A DNA stretch of 64,000 nt from Guillardia theta CCMP2712 (taxonomy: Eukaryota; Cryptophyceae; Pyrenomonadales; Geminigeraceae): positions 108,107-172,106 of the forward strand of contig NW_005434638.1 of the NCBI RefSeq assembly GCF_000315625.1, in the 5' to 3' direction. Each line of letters starts with the position of its first letter. Position 1 is the first letter of the stretch. Under the pieces are notes generated by a model, which made no database searches, was not told the origin of the DNA, and saw only the letters and a list, made by a program, of their open reading frames with translations. Both the position numbers and the translations under genes were made by a program. Of this stretch, positions 23,058 to 35,369 are shown piece after piece.

Positions 23058-23575
23058 GGCAGGAGCAGGAGCAGGGGCAGGAGCAGGAGCAGGAGCAGGG
23101 GCAGGAGCAGGAGCAGGAGCATCAGCAGGAGCAGAAGGACCTCGAATCCATGAACTTTGTTGAGCATAAGCTCACTCCATGCGCTATCATTATCCCCCAA
23201 CGATTCTGCCTGCTGCTCGAGTCACCCTACCTTCTTGTGCTGTCATGTCACATGTACAGCAGTGAAGAGATGAGGAGCGCGGTGAGCTACGCTCTCAAAC
23301 CACAGATGCTTCACGCAGGCGGCAGCCAACCTCAACTCTTGCGTCGCCTCCTGCATGAGCGACATGAGCCGGCGACGGCGAGCCGGGAGCAGACCTGGCA
23401 GTGCAGGATGTCGCTAGTGTGCAGGTAGAGACCCCAAGGCTTCCCCTCCTTCTCTTCCATGGCGAACTTGTAGACCTAAGGAGCTCATCACCTTCACTGA
23501 TACTCGCCCGCCATCCCTCGCACTTGGTCTGCAAGCTCCTCTGGAACTACATCCTCCAACACCGTGACGGAGTTC
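21349..23575 (-). CDS. 2-oxoglutarate/Fe(II)-dependent dioxygenase-like protein
   Basis: Exon chain on minus: 23575-23524 (LEDVVPEELADQ), 23475-23395 (VYKFAMEE...YLHTSDILHCQ), 23350-23291, 23209-23141, then 22840-22798 (CDYHIDFAEFQRYQ), 22662-22600 (FFPMYSATIHLGRADCE), 22554-22495 (GGEFLANRDG), 22308-22211 (SIIIDGSLPHC), 21874-21787 (RRIILATNVYDHFVG), 21510-21349. The order H-x-D (YHID), GGEF, distal H (DGSLPH) and R (RRIIL) is the 2OG oxygenase layout. Most joins are phase-consistent. The 23141 to 22840 join needs an unseen small exon, and further 5' exons (for example RAPA|GYECIPVNDAW, about 23650-23840) are likely. Substrate unknown. Two introns are swollen by microsatellites. Confidence 0.68.
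22035..22102. repeat. GAT/GAC trinucleotide array in a 2OG-oxygenase intron
   Basis: GATGAGGAT and GACGATGAC units lie between exons 22308-22211 and 21874-21787 of the minus-strand gene. The long hydrophobic antisense ORF here is an artefact of the repeat. Confidence 0.8.
22735..22792. repeat. (CTTCTC)n array in a 2OG-oxygenase intron
   Basis: Tandem CTTCTC hexamers lie just downstream of the 22798 donor, between the HID-containing exon and the next exon. Confidence 0.8.
23018..23136. repeat. (AGGAGC)n / (AGGGGC)n minisatellite, intronic
   Basis: About 18 hexamers, mostly GGAGCA with GGGGCA variants at intervals of 12-18 nt. The array begins right after the GTCC donor below 23141 on minus, within the widest intron of the oxygenase gene. 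Confidence 0.85.
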
Positions 23576-23899
23576 CTGCAAGGGATCGGCGGCAGAGCAG
23601 CTAGAGGGAGCCAGTGAGGAGGAGGAGCATCGAAAGCAAGCTTGCAAGACGACCGATGGAAGGGGACTCGTATCTCGCAGAGGGCGGCCAGGCGTCGTTG
23701 ACGGGGATACATTCGTAGCCTGCAATGGAGGTCAGAGGTTGCCCCCTGTTTCGGCGGGATCACCAGCAGGTGCTCGTTGGAAGACGTCGAAGTCTTCGTC
23801 GCTGTCCGACGAGTCGGTCGCAGCTGCCTGCATGCAGAGACTGGAAGAGACGCAGAGTCACACTCCGCTAGCCTTTGGCTGCTCCACGATGAGAATACC

Positions 23900-24400
23900 A
23901 CAAATTTCCCCTCCCTTCCTCCTCTCCTCCCTGTCCTCCTACTCTTCTCCTTCTGGCTTCTCGTCCTAGCTCCTCATCTGTCTCCTCCTTCATGCTCAGT
24001 CCTCCTGCTCTCCCGCCACTGGCCTCCGACCTCTCCCCGCCTCCCTTCTGGTTGGCCTTTTCATGCCATGATTGTTGGGGAGCTTAACAGTACCCCAGGT
24101 TGAAGCATCTATAGGACCGGTACTGAAAGCCCGACAATTTAAGAGTGACGTCAAGTGTAATGCTGGATGAGGGGGAGGAGGAGGAGGAGGAGGAGGAGGA
24201 GGAGGAGCCGGAGCATGGCGAGAGAGCAGATAGATAAGTCGATGAGGGAGCAGGAGGAAGTCAACGCAAGGAGCGTCTAGACACATCAGACGGTTGAATG
24301 GAAACCTGATGAGGGGAGGAGAGGTTTGAAAACACTCGGAGCATTGTTTTTACTCATTCTCTCTGACTCCATTGCTATCAGACCTTCTCCTTCTTCACCG
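23900..24400. other. Intergenic region, divergent spacer
   Basis: Pyrimidine-rich left part, a (GGA)n array at about 24170-24215, and no confident exon. A minus-strand segment around 24070-24140 stays open for about 30 codons, but nothing ties it to the oxygenase gene. Confidence 0.45.
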
Positions 24401-25452
24401 ATGAAGCTCTTGTTCACAGCCTCCATCTTCTTCATCCTGTTGGCCTGCTGCCGTCCAGTCTCAAGTCTCGATCTTCCTGACGCATGGAAGAAAGTCCTCG
24501 ACCAAAGCTCTGGTAAGCACTACTACTGGAACACGTTGAGCGGAGAGACCCAATGGGAGAGGCCATGGAGCATGAAAGAAGAAGAGTTGGATGACCTCGA
24601 CGACATGGTCACCGGCGCAGGGATCGAAGAGTAAGGGGAGAGCCTGTGGGGGGTCATTGCTCCTTACCTGGCGTTACAGGATCGACCACCAGGTGCTACA
24701 GCCGACCACTGAGACGTCCGACGATCTCTTCGATTACAGTGAGGGAGTCTCCGAGCAGCTGAAAGAGGACGCCAAGAAGGCGAGGGAGGCAAGCATGAAG
24801 AAGCAGGGATCCGACGGACAACGCAAGCCTTCAGCGGACAAGGTCAAGGAGGAAAAAGAGGTTTTTTCATTGGAATATCATATCGGGTGTTCTGACGGCC
24901 CACTAGGAGACAGGCGTTCTTTCTGAGAGCTTCTTCCGTAAGGCAGACGCGGACGGGAACGGAGGATTGGATGAGAAGGAGTTTGCCAAGGCCCTGAAGC
25001 AGCTGAACTTCTCCCTGGACGGCAACGAGGAGCAGCAGGAGCTGAAGGAATTCTTCGAAGCCAAGGGCAAGCACGGAAAGGCTCTGCTGGGATGGCAGGA
25101 ATGGAAGGTTCTCATTGAAGATCTGATGGCTTCCGACCACGACGACAAGGGTCACTTGGCCCAGCAGCACGGGAAGGAGCATCGAGGGGAAGAGGGCAGT
25201 CCGCAAATCGGAGAGTACGACAAGGAGGTCTTCAACTCCTTCGACTTGGATGGCTCAGGAGAGCTCGACCGCCACGAGCTCCTCGTCCTTCTGCGGAACC
25301 GAGATGCTCCTGAAGTAGCGGAAGGGTCTTACAACGCAATGATGGAGGAGCTGGACAAGGATGGCAACGGGGCCCTGTCCTTGCACGAATGGTATCGCGA
25401 TGTTTCGCCGGGAGACTTCGTGGATCTCTTGAGAGGGCAACGCAAAGCTTGA
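24401..25452 (+). CDS. Secreted/ER WW-domain and EF-hand protein
   Basis: Exons 24401-24630, 24680-24860, 24907-25452; introns are 49 and 46 nt and phases close, about 318 aa. The N-terminus KLLFTASIFFILLACC..VSS|LDLP is a clean signal peptide. It is followed at once by a WW domain (LPDAWKKV...KHYYWNTLSGETQWERP), then an acidic/Lys-rich linker. The C-terminal half has EF-hands: DADGNGGLDEKEF, DLDGSGELDRHE and DKDGNGALSLHEW, all with intact Ca2+-binding positions. The combination suggests a Ca2+-regulated luminal adaptor; no ER-retention tail is seen (ends GQRKA). Partner unknown. The upstream in-frame TTG is not used as start. Confidence 0.88.
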
Positions 25453-25547
25453 TCGATTAAATTGTAGCTTGATTTCTTTTCTTAAATGGATGTACAGCTT
25501 TCCCCAACGAACCAGTAATCATATGAACACCGACGTGAAGACGTATG

Positions 25548-27123
25548 TTACAAATCCCTTTCGGTCTTGATCTCTTCGAATTTCGAATTCTCCTTCATAC
25601 GGATCCGGTCTGCAATCTTCACGAAATGTTGTAGACGATTCTGCACTGCCATTGCAAGAAGTTGGAGCTTCTTCTGCCCAGCTTCTGTTTCCTTCATTCG
25701 AGAAATTGTTTCTTCCTGCATCGAGCCGTCACTAGAGTGCAAAAACGTGTAAGTACTACATACCCTGTGATAGTCTGAAATAAAATCTCTCTGCAATTCA
25801 TCAGCACTTCGGTTATCTCCCATTTCACTAGCAAAAGGCCGGCAGCTCTCCGGGGTCGTCATCCTGACCTGTTCGAACTCTTCCTTGGATACCTAAATAA
25901 TGACGTCAGAATACTGGAAATAGAGAGGATATGGAAATCAGCGACAGGAATCGTTCATGTTCTCATGTACACACACACACACACACACACACTTCTTTAC
26001 TCCTCTCTATTGATCTCACCGGTCGAATGTAATGTTTCGAGCAGACCAGCGTTCCATTTCCGTCGAAAACTTTTTCCGATGCGAAACAATAGAACCCACA
26101 TCCAAAGAAACTCGAGCCCCATGAATCCCGACATCTGTAAAATTTGCAGACCTTCAGCTGGTCATCGTTCAATATCTCTTCAATCATGTAACAAATCCAA
26201 TCCAACTCCGTCATGAAGATTGGAACATTTTTTGACGTCAATCGTGTTATGAACTCCTCCTTATGAATTCCACAGATTGTAGATATCAGGTCTGAAACAT
26301 ATAATTCTTGACGGACAGGCATCATGTTTTCGATCATATCCCATTTCATCCTCATAAATCCTGTATCCTGACTACGTTCCCAAATTTCATTTTCCATCAT
26401 TTCAAACACACCAGTATCCTTTTGATCCCCCATCAACAAATTACAGTCATGCGAAAAGCGCTTTTGCATTGTATGATTCTGAATGACCTTGAATGTACTG
26501 AGTGCACTGCTGACCACATTCTGGATCGAAGGCGGAAGCACATAAGCTAAATTCAAGATTTGATCCTGACTGTACTCCGAGAACCTTGCCATCAAAGGAT
26601 AAGCCCAATGTTGTGTGTCATACGTCTGAAAATATGTAATATCGTCTGCCAAACCCACTCTATTCACGTTGTAGCTCAAAGGTCGTTCAACTGCTACAAC
26701 ATCATGCTCTTGTTTTACATCTGAAACCTCCACTTTAACAAGAGCAAGATCACTTGACGAGTTCCAATCACAACAAGAGTCTCCTCTGCCATTCTTTATA
26801 CACCGTGAGCATGGTCTGCTCAGATCACACCGAGCTTTGGCTCGTTTGCAAGCCTCGCATGCTCTGGGCACTTGAGCTCGCGGCTCGTGCGTTTCACCTG
26901 TCCAATCAACGCAAGTGCTTTCTTGGCCCTTTGCAATACAACGAGTACATGGTCTCGTATCTCCACACTTCATCTTCAGTTTCCTGCATGCTACGCATGC
27001 TCTGCTGACTGGCAACTGAGCAAGGCGCCTCGTCTTCACTACTTTCTTCTCCTTACCATCTGCATCCATTGTCGCAAAGAGAGGGAGAGATGCAGGCTGC
27101 CCGAGAACAGCCGTGCTCATCAT
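25548..27123 (-). CDS. Tandem Zn2Cys6 DNA-binding protein
   Basis: Exons 27123-26020 and 25892-25548 (phase 0), about 482 aa. Two complete binuclear zinc clusters sit 40 residues apart: CVACRKLKMKCGDTRPCTRC...C and CEACKRAKARCDLSRPCSRC...C. Fungal Gal4-type factors usually carry one. The middle (LADDITYFQTYDTQHWAYPL...) is unrecognised. A late Cys-rich patch (CKFYRCRDSW...GCGFYCF) could bind a further metal. The C-terminal exon is a Glu/Lys-rich helix (SMQEETISRMKETEAGQKKL). The intron carries the (CA)n tract. A nuclear transcription-factor role is inferred from the clusters. Confidence 0.85.
25970..25992. repeat. (CA)n dinucleotide repeat in the Zn2Cys6 intron
   Basis: About 11 CA units within the 25893-26019 intron. 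Reading through it gives an artificial Cys-Val tail. Confidence 0.9.
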
Positions 27124-28530
27124 GTCACTCGCTTGCCCTTCACCTCAAATGAACAATGATCCTCCAAGAAAGTCGCTGCTTAAACCAGGCCGCAACCAAG
27201 TTGCATAGAGAGATCTAGCAATCATGAACAGTCAGTACACATGTTTACAACATATGCATATAATAATAGATCAATCGGACACATGTCCTAAACACTTGAA
27301 GATTGCCCTGTATGTAAAATATGCATGGATTTTCTGTGATACACAATAAAAAGAGTAGACATTCCACGGACTGCATAAAGGAGCAATATCTACTGCTACC
27401 ACACGGCATTTTCACTTGCAAATCATCCCCACTTCCTAAATTTCTGTGCTTGAATCAATTTTTCTCAGCCTCTTCTCTTTGGTTAAAACATTTTCCTGGG
27501 CATCCTTCTGTTCAGTATTGTGCTCCTCCCCTGCGTCACGATATCTCGTTCTATCCTCTTCACCGCGCCATGTGCGCTAATATCCAAACTGTATCAAAAA
27601 CCACCCCTACCCCCTCCGACATTCCTCTCACCCCTGTTGCCCTTTTCGAAGACTGTTACTACCCCCCTCTGTTGGCTTGATCCTCGTCACGAAAATATCC
27701 CTGTATCCACCTATTCACCCTTTGTTGTACTACCCTACCCCCTTTTGAATTGAAAAATCTCGATGGGACCAAGAACCTACAAGATGTACCTATCAAGTAT
27801 GCTCCCACCACCCGCTGCTTCCTTACTTTACAACCCACCCACCCACTGTAAATATGTTTGTTCCCTGGTCCCCTCACCCCTGACCCCGTAGAGATCATGC
27901 GTCACCCTACCCCTGGTGTCCCTACCCGACCCCTACCATCCCACTATTCGGCCTCACCCCATAAAATTGGAGTTACCACACACCTCTTTAAAAAAACCAT
28001 TTTATATGATAGTAATCCGCCTCAGGGATGGGCGCATCCAATTGTAAGGGTTAGTTACAATTTCAAATATTGGCAGCAACTTCTTGTACATATTTGAATA
28101 TTTTCTGTACATTCTGCAAAACCACCCCCGACCCGGTTGAGAATGGATAAAGCCCTTTCAAGAGTACCCCACCCCTTTGTACCCACTCTGCTGGAAATTA
28201 TGAGGCCGTGATGAAATATAAAATATGATTTTTATAATTGTGAGCCCAAAGAGACAAACTGATTTTCATCCTCTGATTTCAAAACAAATCTCCAGATTTT
28301 CGTGTGCTCAACGAAATTTTCAAATTTGTCTGCATCCACCGATCATCTTCTGAAAGGCCCTGACAGCACCACCCCCCTTTCAAGTCCCTTCCGACTAGAA
28401 TAACTGTCTTATTTACTTGACCACTTTACTACCATCGGTGTAGATCACCCCATCATAACCTACTTATCACCCCTACTTCTAAATCCCTACTACCCCTCGT
28501 GCTTTTGTCTGACCCCAGTCCAACGGCTTT
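27124..28530. other. Intergenic region with scattered CCCCTACCC words
   Basis: No credible gene. From about 27600 to 28515 the plus strand carries many CCCC-rich words spaced roughly 20-40 nt apart, in otherwise AT-leaning sequence, for example CACCCTACCCC...CCCTACCCGACCCCTACC at 27904-27937. The open frames here (about 80-120 codons) lack homology and owe their openness to composition. Confidence 0.5.
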
Positions 28531-28714
28531 ACTACATCAATGACTCTTTTTAGTTTTTATAATGTCAATGAGCGGTACAAATACAATTTTTAGGCTTGAT
28601 CTTTCGTGCGAAGGGTTGTTTAAAAGGTATTTTTCACTCAGTCGCTGACTGATCACGTTACCAGATGACTTGATTCCCGAGAGTGACCTGACCAGTGACA
28701 GGCAGAAATGAGCA

Positions 28715-28825
28715 AAAAAAATGCACCGGGCCCGTGTGGTGGCCCGGCAGTCGCCGGGCCAATGACCCTCCGGTCGAACGAATTCCGCCGGCTTTCCGGG
28801 CCTCCGCCTGCGCCCGGGGCACTGA
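28715..28825. repeat. GC-rich palindromic repeat
   Basis: CCGGGCCCG and a CCCGGCAGTCGCCGGG hairpin (stem CCCGGC/GCCGGG with a short loop), then CCGCCGGCTTTCCGGGCC. It resembles the blocks at 7.2, 35.2 and 49.3 kb in composition; a shared origin is unproven. Confidence 0.5.
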
Positions 28826-29019
28826 ACTCCCGCACACCACATTCGTACTAGTAGTTTTTTCTGCCTTTACCAAAAAGTAACTCAAACAACCTAGGCGGGC
28901 TGGATTTCATCCTGACAAGCCGCAATGCCAGATAATGGAGCGACCAAAACATGGCAAGAGACCATGTGAGACGGCGACCATGAGCTGATATGCTTGTTCA
29001 TGATAACTTTGTCCTGTAT

Positions 29020-29105
29020 CATGTCGCTACCTGCTCTTGTGGTAAGAGCCTAACCTGCCCTGCGCACCGCGCAGGGTGTGGATTCATGCCACCCTGGTCG
29101 ACATG
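29020..29105 (+). ncRNA. Candidate structured RNA with tRNA-like arms
   Basis: A closing 7-bp stem pairs 29020-29026 (CATGTCG) with 29099-29105 (CGACATG). Inside lie a D-arm-like hairpin GCTCTTGTGGTAAGAGC (29033-29049), a perfect 8-bp hairpin CCCTGCGC/GCGCAGGG (29058-29076), and a T-arm-like GTGG-ATTCATG-CCAC (29078-29092) near a B-box. There is no normal anticodon arm, so it is not a standard tRNA. It could be a tRNA-derived SINE head or part of a 5' UTR. Fold judged by eye. Confidence 0.3.
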
Positions 29106-29160
29106 GGCCACAGGCATTACCCGGATCGTCTTTCCGTCAACATAGTGAGGACAAGCTTAC

Positions 29161-32100
29161 ATGACGCGAGGTGCTGGGTTGCTCCTCTTCCACGTCTTTC
29201 TGTCATTGGTCAGCCATGCTCTGACAGCGTCTGTTGGGTATGGAAAGCAGAGCCCCATCGTCGATACCCCGAGCATGTCAAAGTTGCCTTCCAATCGCAA
29301 CAAGAGATTTTACGACGAGCTTGGAAAGAAGATTGCGAATCTAGATGAGCATGATTTTGACAGATTTGTTCTCGGGGCATTCGACATCCTGAACCGACCA
29401 TGCAAGATTGCCTTCTCGGACCTTGTCGAAAGCGTCCGGCTGATCCCTGCGGATCCCTGGCAGTTGCTCGGGGGCCCGTGGATGGTGAGAGACTCAGCTG
29501 TCTGCGAGTGGTTCTGGTCGAATCCCGCATGGGAACCGATGACGCAGGCGGGACCAGAATGCGAGAGGCTGCTGGTGCCACAGCAGATCCATTCCTTCCA
29601 TCGGGCGGTAAAGCAATGTCCAGCAGGGGGGGTGGTTCAAGTCAGCGAGGGCTTGTACAGGTGAGCACGTAAGAGTCGCATGCCGCATGCTGACTGTGCT
29701 GCCCCTCAGGTGGGATGGGTCCATAAAGATTCGATCAGGATTGAAGCTCGAGAGCTTGGATGGCGGCGTGCACGTTGTTGGGCAAGAGAGTCCAGTGCTG
29801 ATGGGACAGTGGCAGTTTGCTCAGGGTTCAGCAGGAAGTTTGAGGAGTGTCGGACTTGCAGGTGAGAAGGGCTCTTTGAATGAGGAGGAGATGCGGTTGT
29901 TGCGTCCTGATTGGACTCTTTGAAGCGAATCTCTCCCACGAGTCTGAGAGCTTGCTGGACATCCGCGCTGGGCCATGGAGGTTCCAGTGGTGCGAATGCC
30001 GAAGTGTAAGAGAGGTCGTGCTGTGATCATGGCAAGCTTGACTGGGACGTGTCGTCCAGGTGAAGGGGGAAGTGGTGAACGTTTGCTGTTTCGGAGAGGC
30101 GGACTTCAAGGAATGCACCTTGGCAGGGATGGGAGCTGAAGAGAATCTGCGCGCGTCAATGGGTACTCGTTCCTCCTCGTACCTGGTGGAGGAGCTGAAG
30201 GATGGTGCGACACAGGTGCGTTCGTGACGGACTGGGGGAATGTGAGGTTTGAACTGTGCTCCTTCTCCTCTTTCGGGCTGTTGGACATCGGCCTAGGAGA
30301 CGAAAACAACAATGCTGAGAAAACGCCCAAGTCTGAACAATCCACAGAGGAGAAGGATAAAGATGAGGAGGACGACGAGGACGAGGAAGAGGACGAGAGC
30401 GAGGACGAAGAAGAAAGTCTTGGGGATGCCGAAGAGGAGAATTTACAGTCAAACGATGATCAAAGGATTGGTGCCACCGATCGGTTGAAACTTGGTTTCG
30501 GCCTCTTCATTGATGGTGACGGCCATGTGCATTGTGTAAATAGTGAGTTTCTCCTCCTCAACCTTCCCTCCTCCTCCTCCTCCTCCTCCTCATCATCATC
30601 ATCATCATCATCATCATCAACATCAACATCATCATCATCATCATCATCCCCATTTACACGATCGCCCGACCTTTCCCAATCTTCCTGCCCCAGTTCTGTT
30701 CTCAAAACTCTATCTTGTCTCTCGAATCCTTGCCTGTCCTCTCTGCTCTTCTCCTGCTGTTCACCTCTCGTCCCCAGGCTCTTTCTCGGACTGTCACGTC
30801 GGCATCGTCCTGATGGCAAACAGCTCGGCTGTTATTGCTCAGTCGACATTCCTCAAGGTATTCTCGATCGACTCACGCGTCCGCTACGATGGTGATAGTT
30901 GCCAAAGGATGTCTCATTCGGAGCCTTCTATGCTGATGAACATTCGAACTCCACCCTCTGCATCATGAACTGCAGGTCTGATGTCCCTAGTTTGGGCTCC
31001 TATTCCCTCCTCCTTCCGTCTTCTCCTACTTCTCCCTGATCCTCCCTTCTTTCCCCTTTCCTCCCGCCCTTCCGCCCTCCTTATTGATTCGTTATCATAT
31101 CAGGGGGTATGGACAGACATGGGCCGGGCCTGAAAGACCGAAACATCTGAACGATTACTTGTTCGAAGGATTCAAGATTGTCGTTTCTCCTTTCGTCCCT
31201 GCCAATGACGAAGAGAGGATGGAGTACTACAGGATGGAGCAGGTGAGGGAGGAGGAGAGCAAAGAGATGAACTTACCCACAACTGGTAGGAAGTTGAGAG
31301 GAGCAAGGGAAAGGTTGTATGAATGATGCTGAGGTTCCAACTGAGTGAAACTTGTTCTGATCTAGTTTCGAAACACCTTCGATAGGGACAAGCTCGTGCA
31401 AGCCGATCCTTCTCTCTTCCCCTGCTCAGAGTAACCGAATGTTTCCTTCCCTCCCCTTGCTTTCTTCCTTTGCATCTCCTCTCCCTGCCTCGCTGTCCTC
31501 CTCCCCCGGTCGATCTTACTCCTCCACTTGCACTTGTAGTACCTTCCTCTGTCGCCCTGTTCTCGCCCTCTCTCCCGATTGAAGTAACAAGGAGTTGAGC
31601 AGCGAACATAAGTACGTGTATGACGTGAGAGAAGCTGCTCCTATCAACACAGAGCTTTACCCAATTAGCAAGGATGGCCTTCTAGCCCTTCCGCAGCGCT
31701 TCTATGTGAGTACCGAGGGCAAGGACAAGCAAGGCGTAAAGGGCGGGAGGGATATGCTGATTTTTACTTTCTACAGTTTCTCTCCAAGAAGCCGATCGCA
31801 CTGACAGATGACCCTCGGAAGTTTCGCCATCCTAATCCGGACGAGTTTTGTTACAACTGTGATGTCGGTGTGCGGTACGTGCGATCGGCTGATGGAGGGT
31901 TGAAGGCGGAAGGAAAGATCACCTGATGATGTGGTGCCCTGAAGGCCAGGTGATCCTTCCATCTCCTCGTTCCTTCCTACCCTCTTCTCCTGTATGCATA
32001 TGTTCATGGTGTTATCAGCGCCCCATCGAGCACAGAGCTGTTCCCGTCGTCGACCCTTGGTTCCTATTCCTCCTCCTCCCTTTTTCACTTGTGAGGCTTT

Positions 32101-32973
32101 TCTGCACAAGCTTGGCGGAAGCCTGTGGGATCACAGCGGAGTTGCGGAAGCGACAGAAACAGCGTGCATGGAGGAGGTGAGAGGACGGAGCATTGCGTGG
32201 CTCCTGCCTGGATATGCTGCTGACAACGCGGCAGGCGAAAGTACATGGCGAATGGGAGGCAGGTGGAACGACTTGTCAAGGACGTGAGCCTTGTAGAGAT
32301 GAGCCGAAGTGGAAGAAATCACTCCTTTGCGTCTTCAGATTCACTTGCATCCTGAGATTGTCAAGCTCAACGGGTTTGACGACCAGAGAGCGACACCTTA
32401 CAAGCTCACTGCCTGCACTCAGCAACATCAGCCAGGACGGCAGGCTGCCCAAGGTTCGGGAGAACAAACTCAACGGCAACATCGAATGGTGACAAGACGC
32501 CGCATCTGGTCTCTTGACTCGTCTAATCAGGTACAACACAACCTCCAAGAAGTGGAAAAGCCTCCAGGTGCCCTGGCTGGGTCTCCCCGTTCAGACCGGA
32601 CTCGTTCTAGAGAACGGTCGGTCGAGATCGTCCGCGGGAGTTAGAGGCTCTGAATCCACACCTTACCTTGCAGGTCATGAATATCTGTCCAAGGCAGATA
32701 TCGTCCACCTCAACTTGCTGAGACGCAAGGACGGACTCAAGGTGCACATGGGGAGCTGAAACTTGACCATGGCCTTACTTGTTTCGTCGGCAGGCATTGA
32801 CCGACGAAGAGTGGCAGACGGAGTATCCTCGTCTACGAGAGATCTACAAGGAGCATTCAGACTCAGAGGATGATTTCCGCTTGCTCTTCCCCAAAGAATT
32901 CTTCAACAAGTCCTCGTGGGACCAACTTCCCGTGTTCTACGACCAGGTCATCAACGGCCGCTTCGGAGCATGA
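29161..32973 (+). CDS. Secreted protein with beta-helix-like repeats, unknown function
   Basis: About 16 exons, the first ten solid: 29161-29660, 29710-29861, 29926-30005, 30060-30162, 30216-30542, 30778-30857, 30908-30975, 31104-31242, 31592-31705, 31777-31874. Later exons lie at about 32109-32176, 32232-32282, 32336-32489, 32531-32624, 32673-32743 and 32793-32973 (TGA). The N-terminus MTRGAGLLLFHVFLSLVSHALTA is a signal peptide. The middle has strand-turn repeats typical of right-handed beta-helices (FEL CSFSSFG, then HCVNSSFSDCHVGIVLMANS, then DVSFGAFYADEHSNSTLC), interrupted by an acidic loop (30340-30440). The C-terminal about 300 aa are unrecognised. Frames in 32336-32489 switch without a visible intron, so that part of the model is doubtful. 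Confidence 0.65.
30568..30650. repeat. CTC then CAT/CAA trinucleotide array, intronic
   Basis: (CTC)n, (ATC)n and (AAC ATC) units inside the 30543-30777 intron of the beta-helix gene. Antisense poly-Asp and sense poly-Ser/poly-His ORFs are artefacts. Confidence 0.85.
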
Positions 32974-33171
32974 AAGCGGGGGAGAGCATGCAGTGCAGTA
33001 AACTCCCTGTGCTGCTATCGCCTGTCATTTCCTCCCTGCTCCGCCCTACACCATTTGTGCGAAAATCCAGTCCACCCCCACCCCCTCATCTTCGTTACAT
33101 GACCCCACACATTCCTGCAAACCCCCCTTTATGTGTCGTAAGGAAAAGGGCGCAAGTTCGGATCCCTTGAC

Positions 33172-34971
<1,800 letters not shown>

Positions 34972-35017
34972 GCCTCCGGACTCAAGCTGAGCACTAGCTA
35001 GAGTCAGTGAACATCGA

Positions 35018-35096
35018 GTTCATCGGATCATAAACCCCGCATCATAAACTGGTGATCCGATGAACTGAAAGTTCACCAGTTCATGGGATCATAAAC
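35018..35096. repeat. Inverted/direct repeat cluster downstream of allantoicase
   Basis: GTTCATCGGATCA (35018-35030) and its exact inverse TGATCCGATGAAC (35053-35065) form a 13-bp stem with a 22-nt loop. The word ATCATAAAC recurs three times (about 35027, 35041, 35088), and GTTCACCAGTTCAT adds partial pairing. It could be a terminator-like or MITE-end hairpin. Confidence 0.7.
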
Positions 35097-35114
35097 GCTG
35101 CCGCTCACAGGCTG

Positions 35115-35265
35115 ACCACTGAAAGCCTAGCCGGGTACCCGCCGGGCCGCTATCATGGCATGAGACGATTGAAGGCCGAGAAGGTTGAAGTAGTAGTCAC
35201 TAGCGGCGGTCGCGGGCCCGGCCCGGCCGGGCCGGGCCGGGCCGGGCCTCACTGGACCCCTGAAC
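35115..35265. repeat. GC-rich CCGGG/GGCCC palindrome cluster
   Basis: GCCGGGTACCCGCCGGGCC, then a run of overlapping GGCCCGGCC / CCGGGCC units at about 35213-35248. Same sequence style as the 7.2 kb and 49.3 kb blocks. Confidence 0.6.
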
Positions 35266-35369
35266 TCCCAATCAGCTCAAGCGTCAAGTCTCGAAGTAGT
35301 AGACGAACCGCGTTGACCCACGTAGTCCGTTTTTTCTTTGTCGCGTTGACCCTTTCACAGCCCACATCA

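Noticed and set aside
23018-23136. CRISPR-like array
   Set aside because: Contiguous hexamer microsatellite without spacers, in a eukaryotic intron.
25755-25790. Short intron (GTATGT...TCTAG) in the last Zn2Cys6 exon
   Set aside because: Splicing it would put a TGA in frame, whereas reading through keeps one long open helix-forming frame.
27321-27680. 119-codon plus-strand ORF as a gene
   Set aside because: No domain, no splice support, and it lies in a C-rich spaced-word region where stops are rare by composition.
29020-29105. Functional tRNA gene
   Set aside because: No anticodon stem-loop, and extra unpaired bases lie between the T-arm-like hairpin and the closing stem. Kept only as a low-confidence RNA candidate.
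32193-32644. Independent small genes inside the beta-helix locus
   Set aside because: They are alternative frames of internal exons. The splice-consistent chain to the TGA at 32973 explains most of the sequence better.
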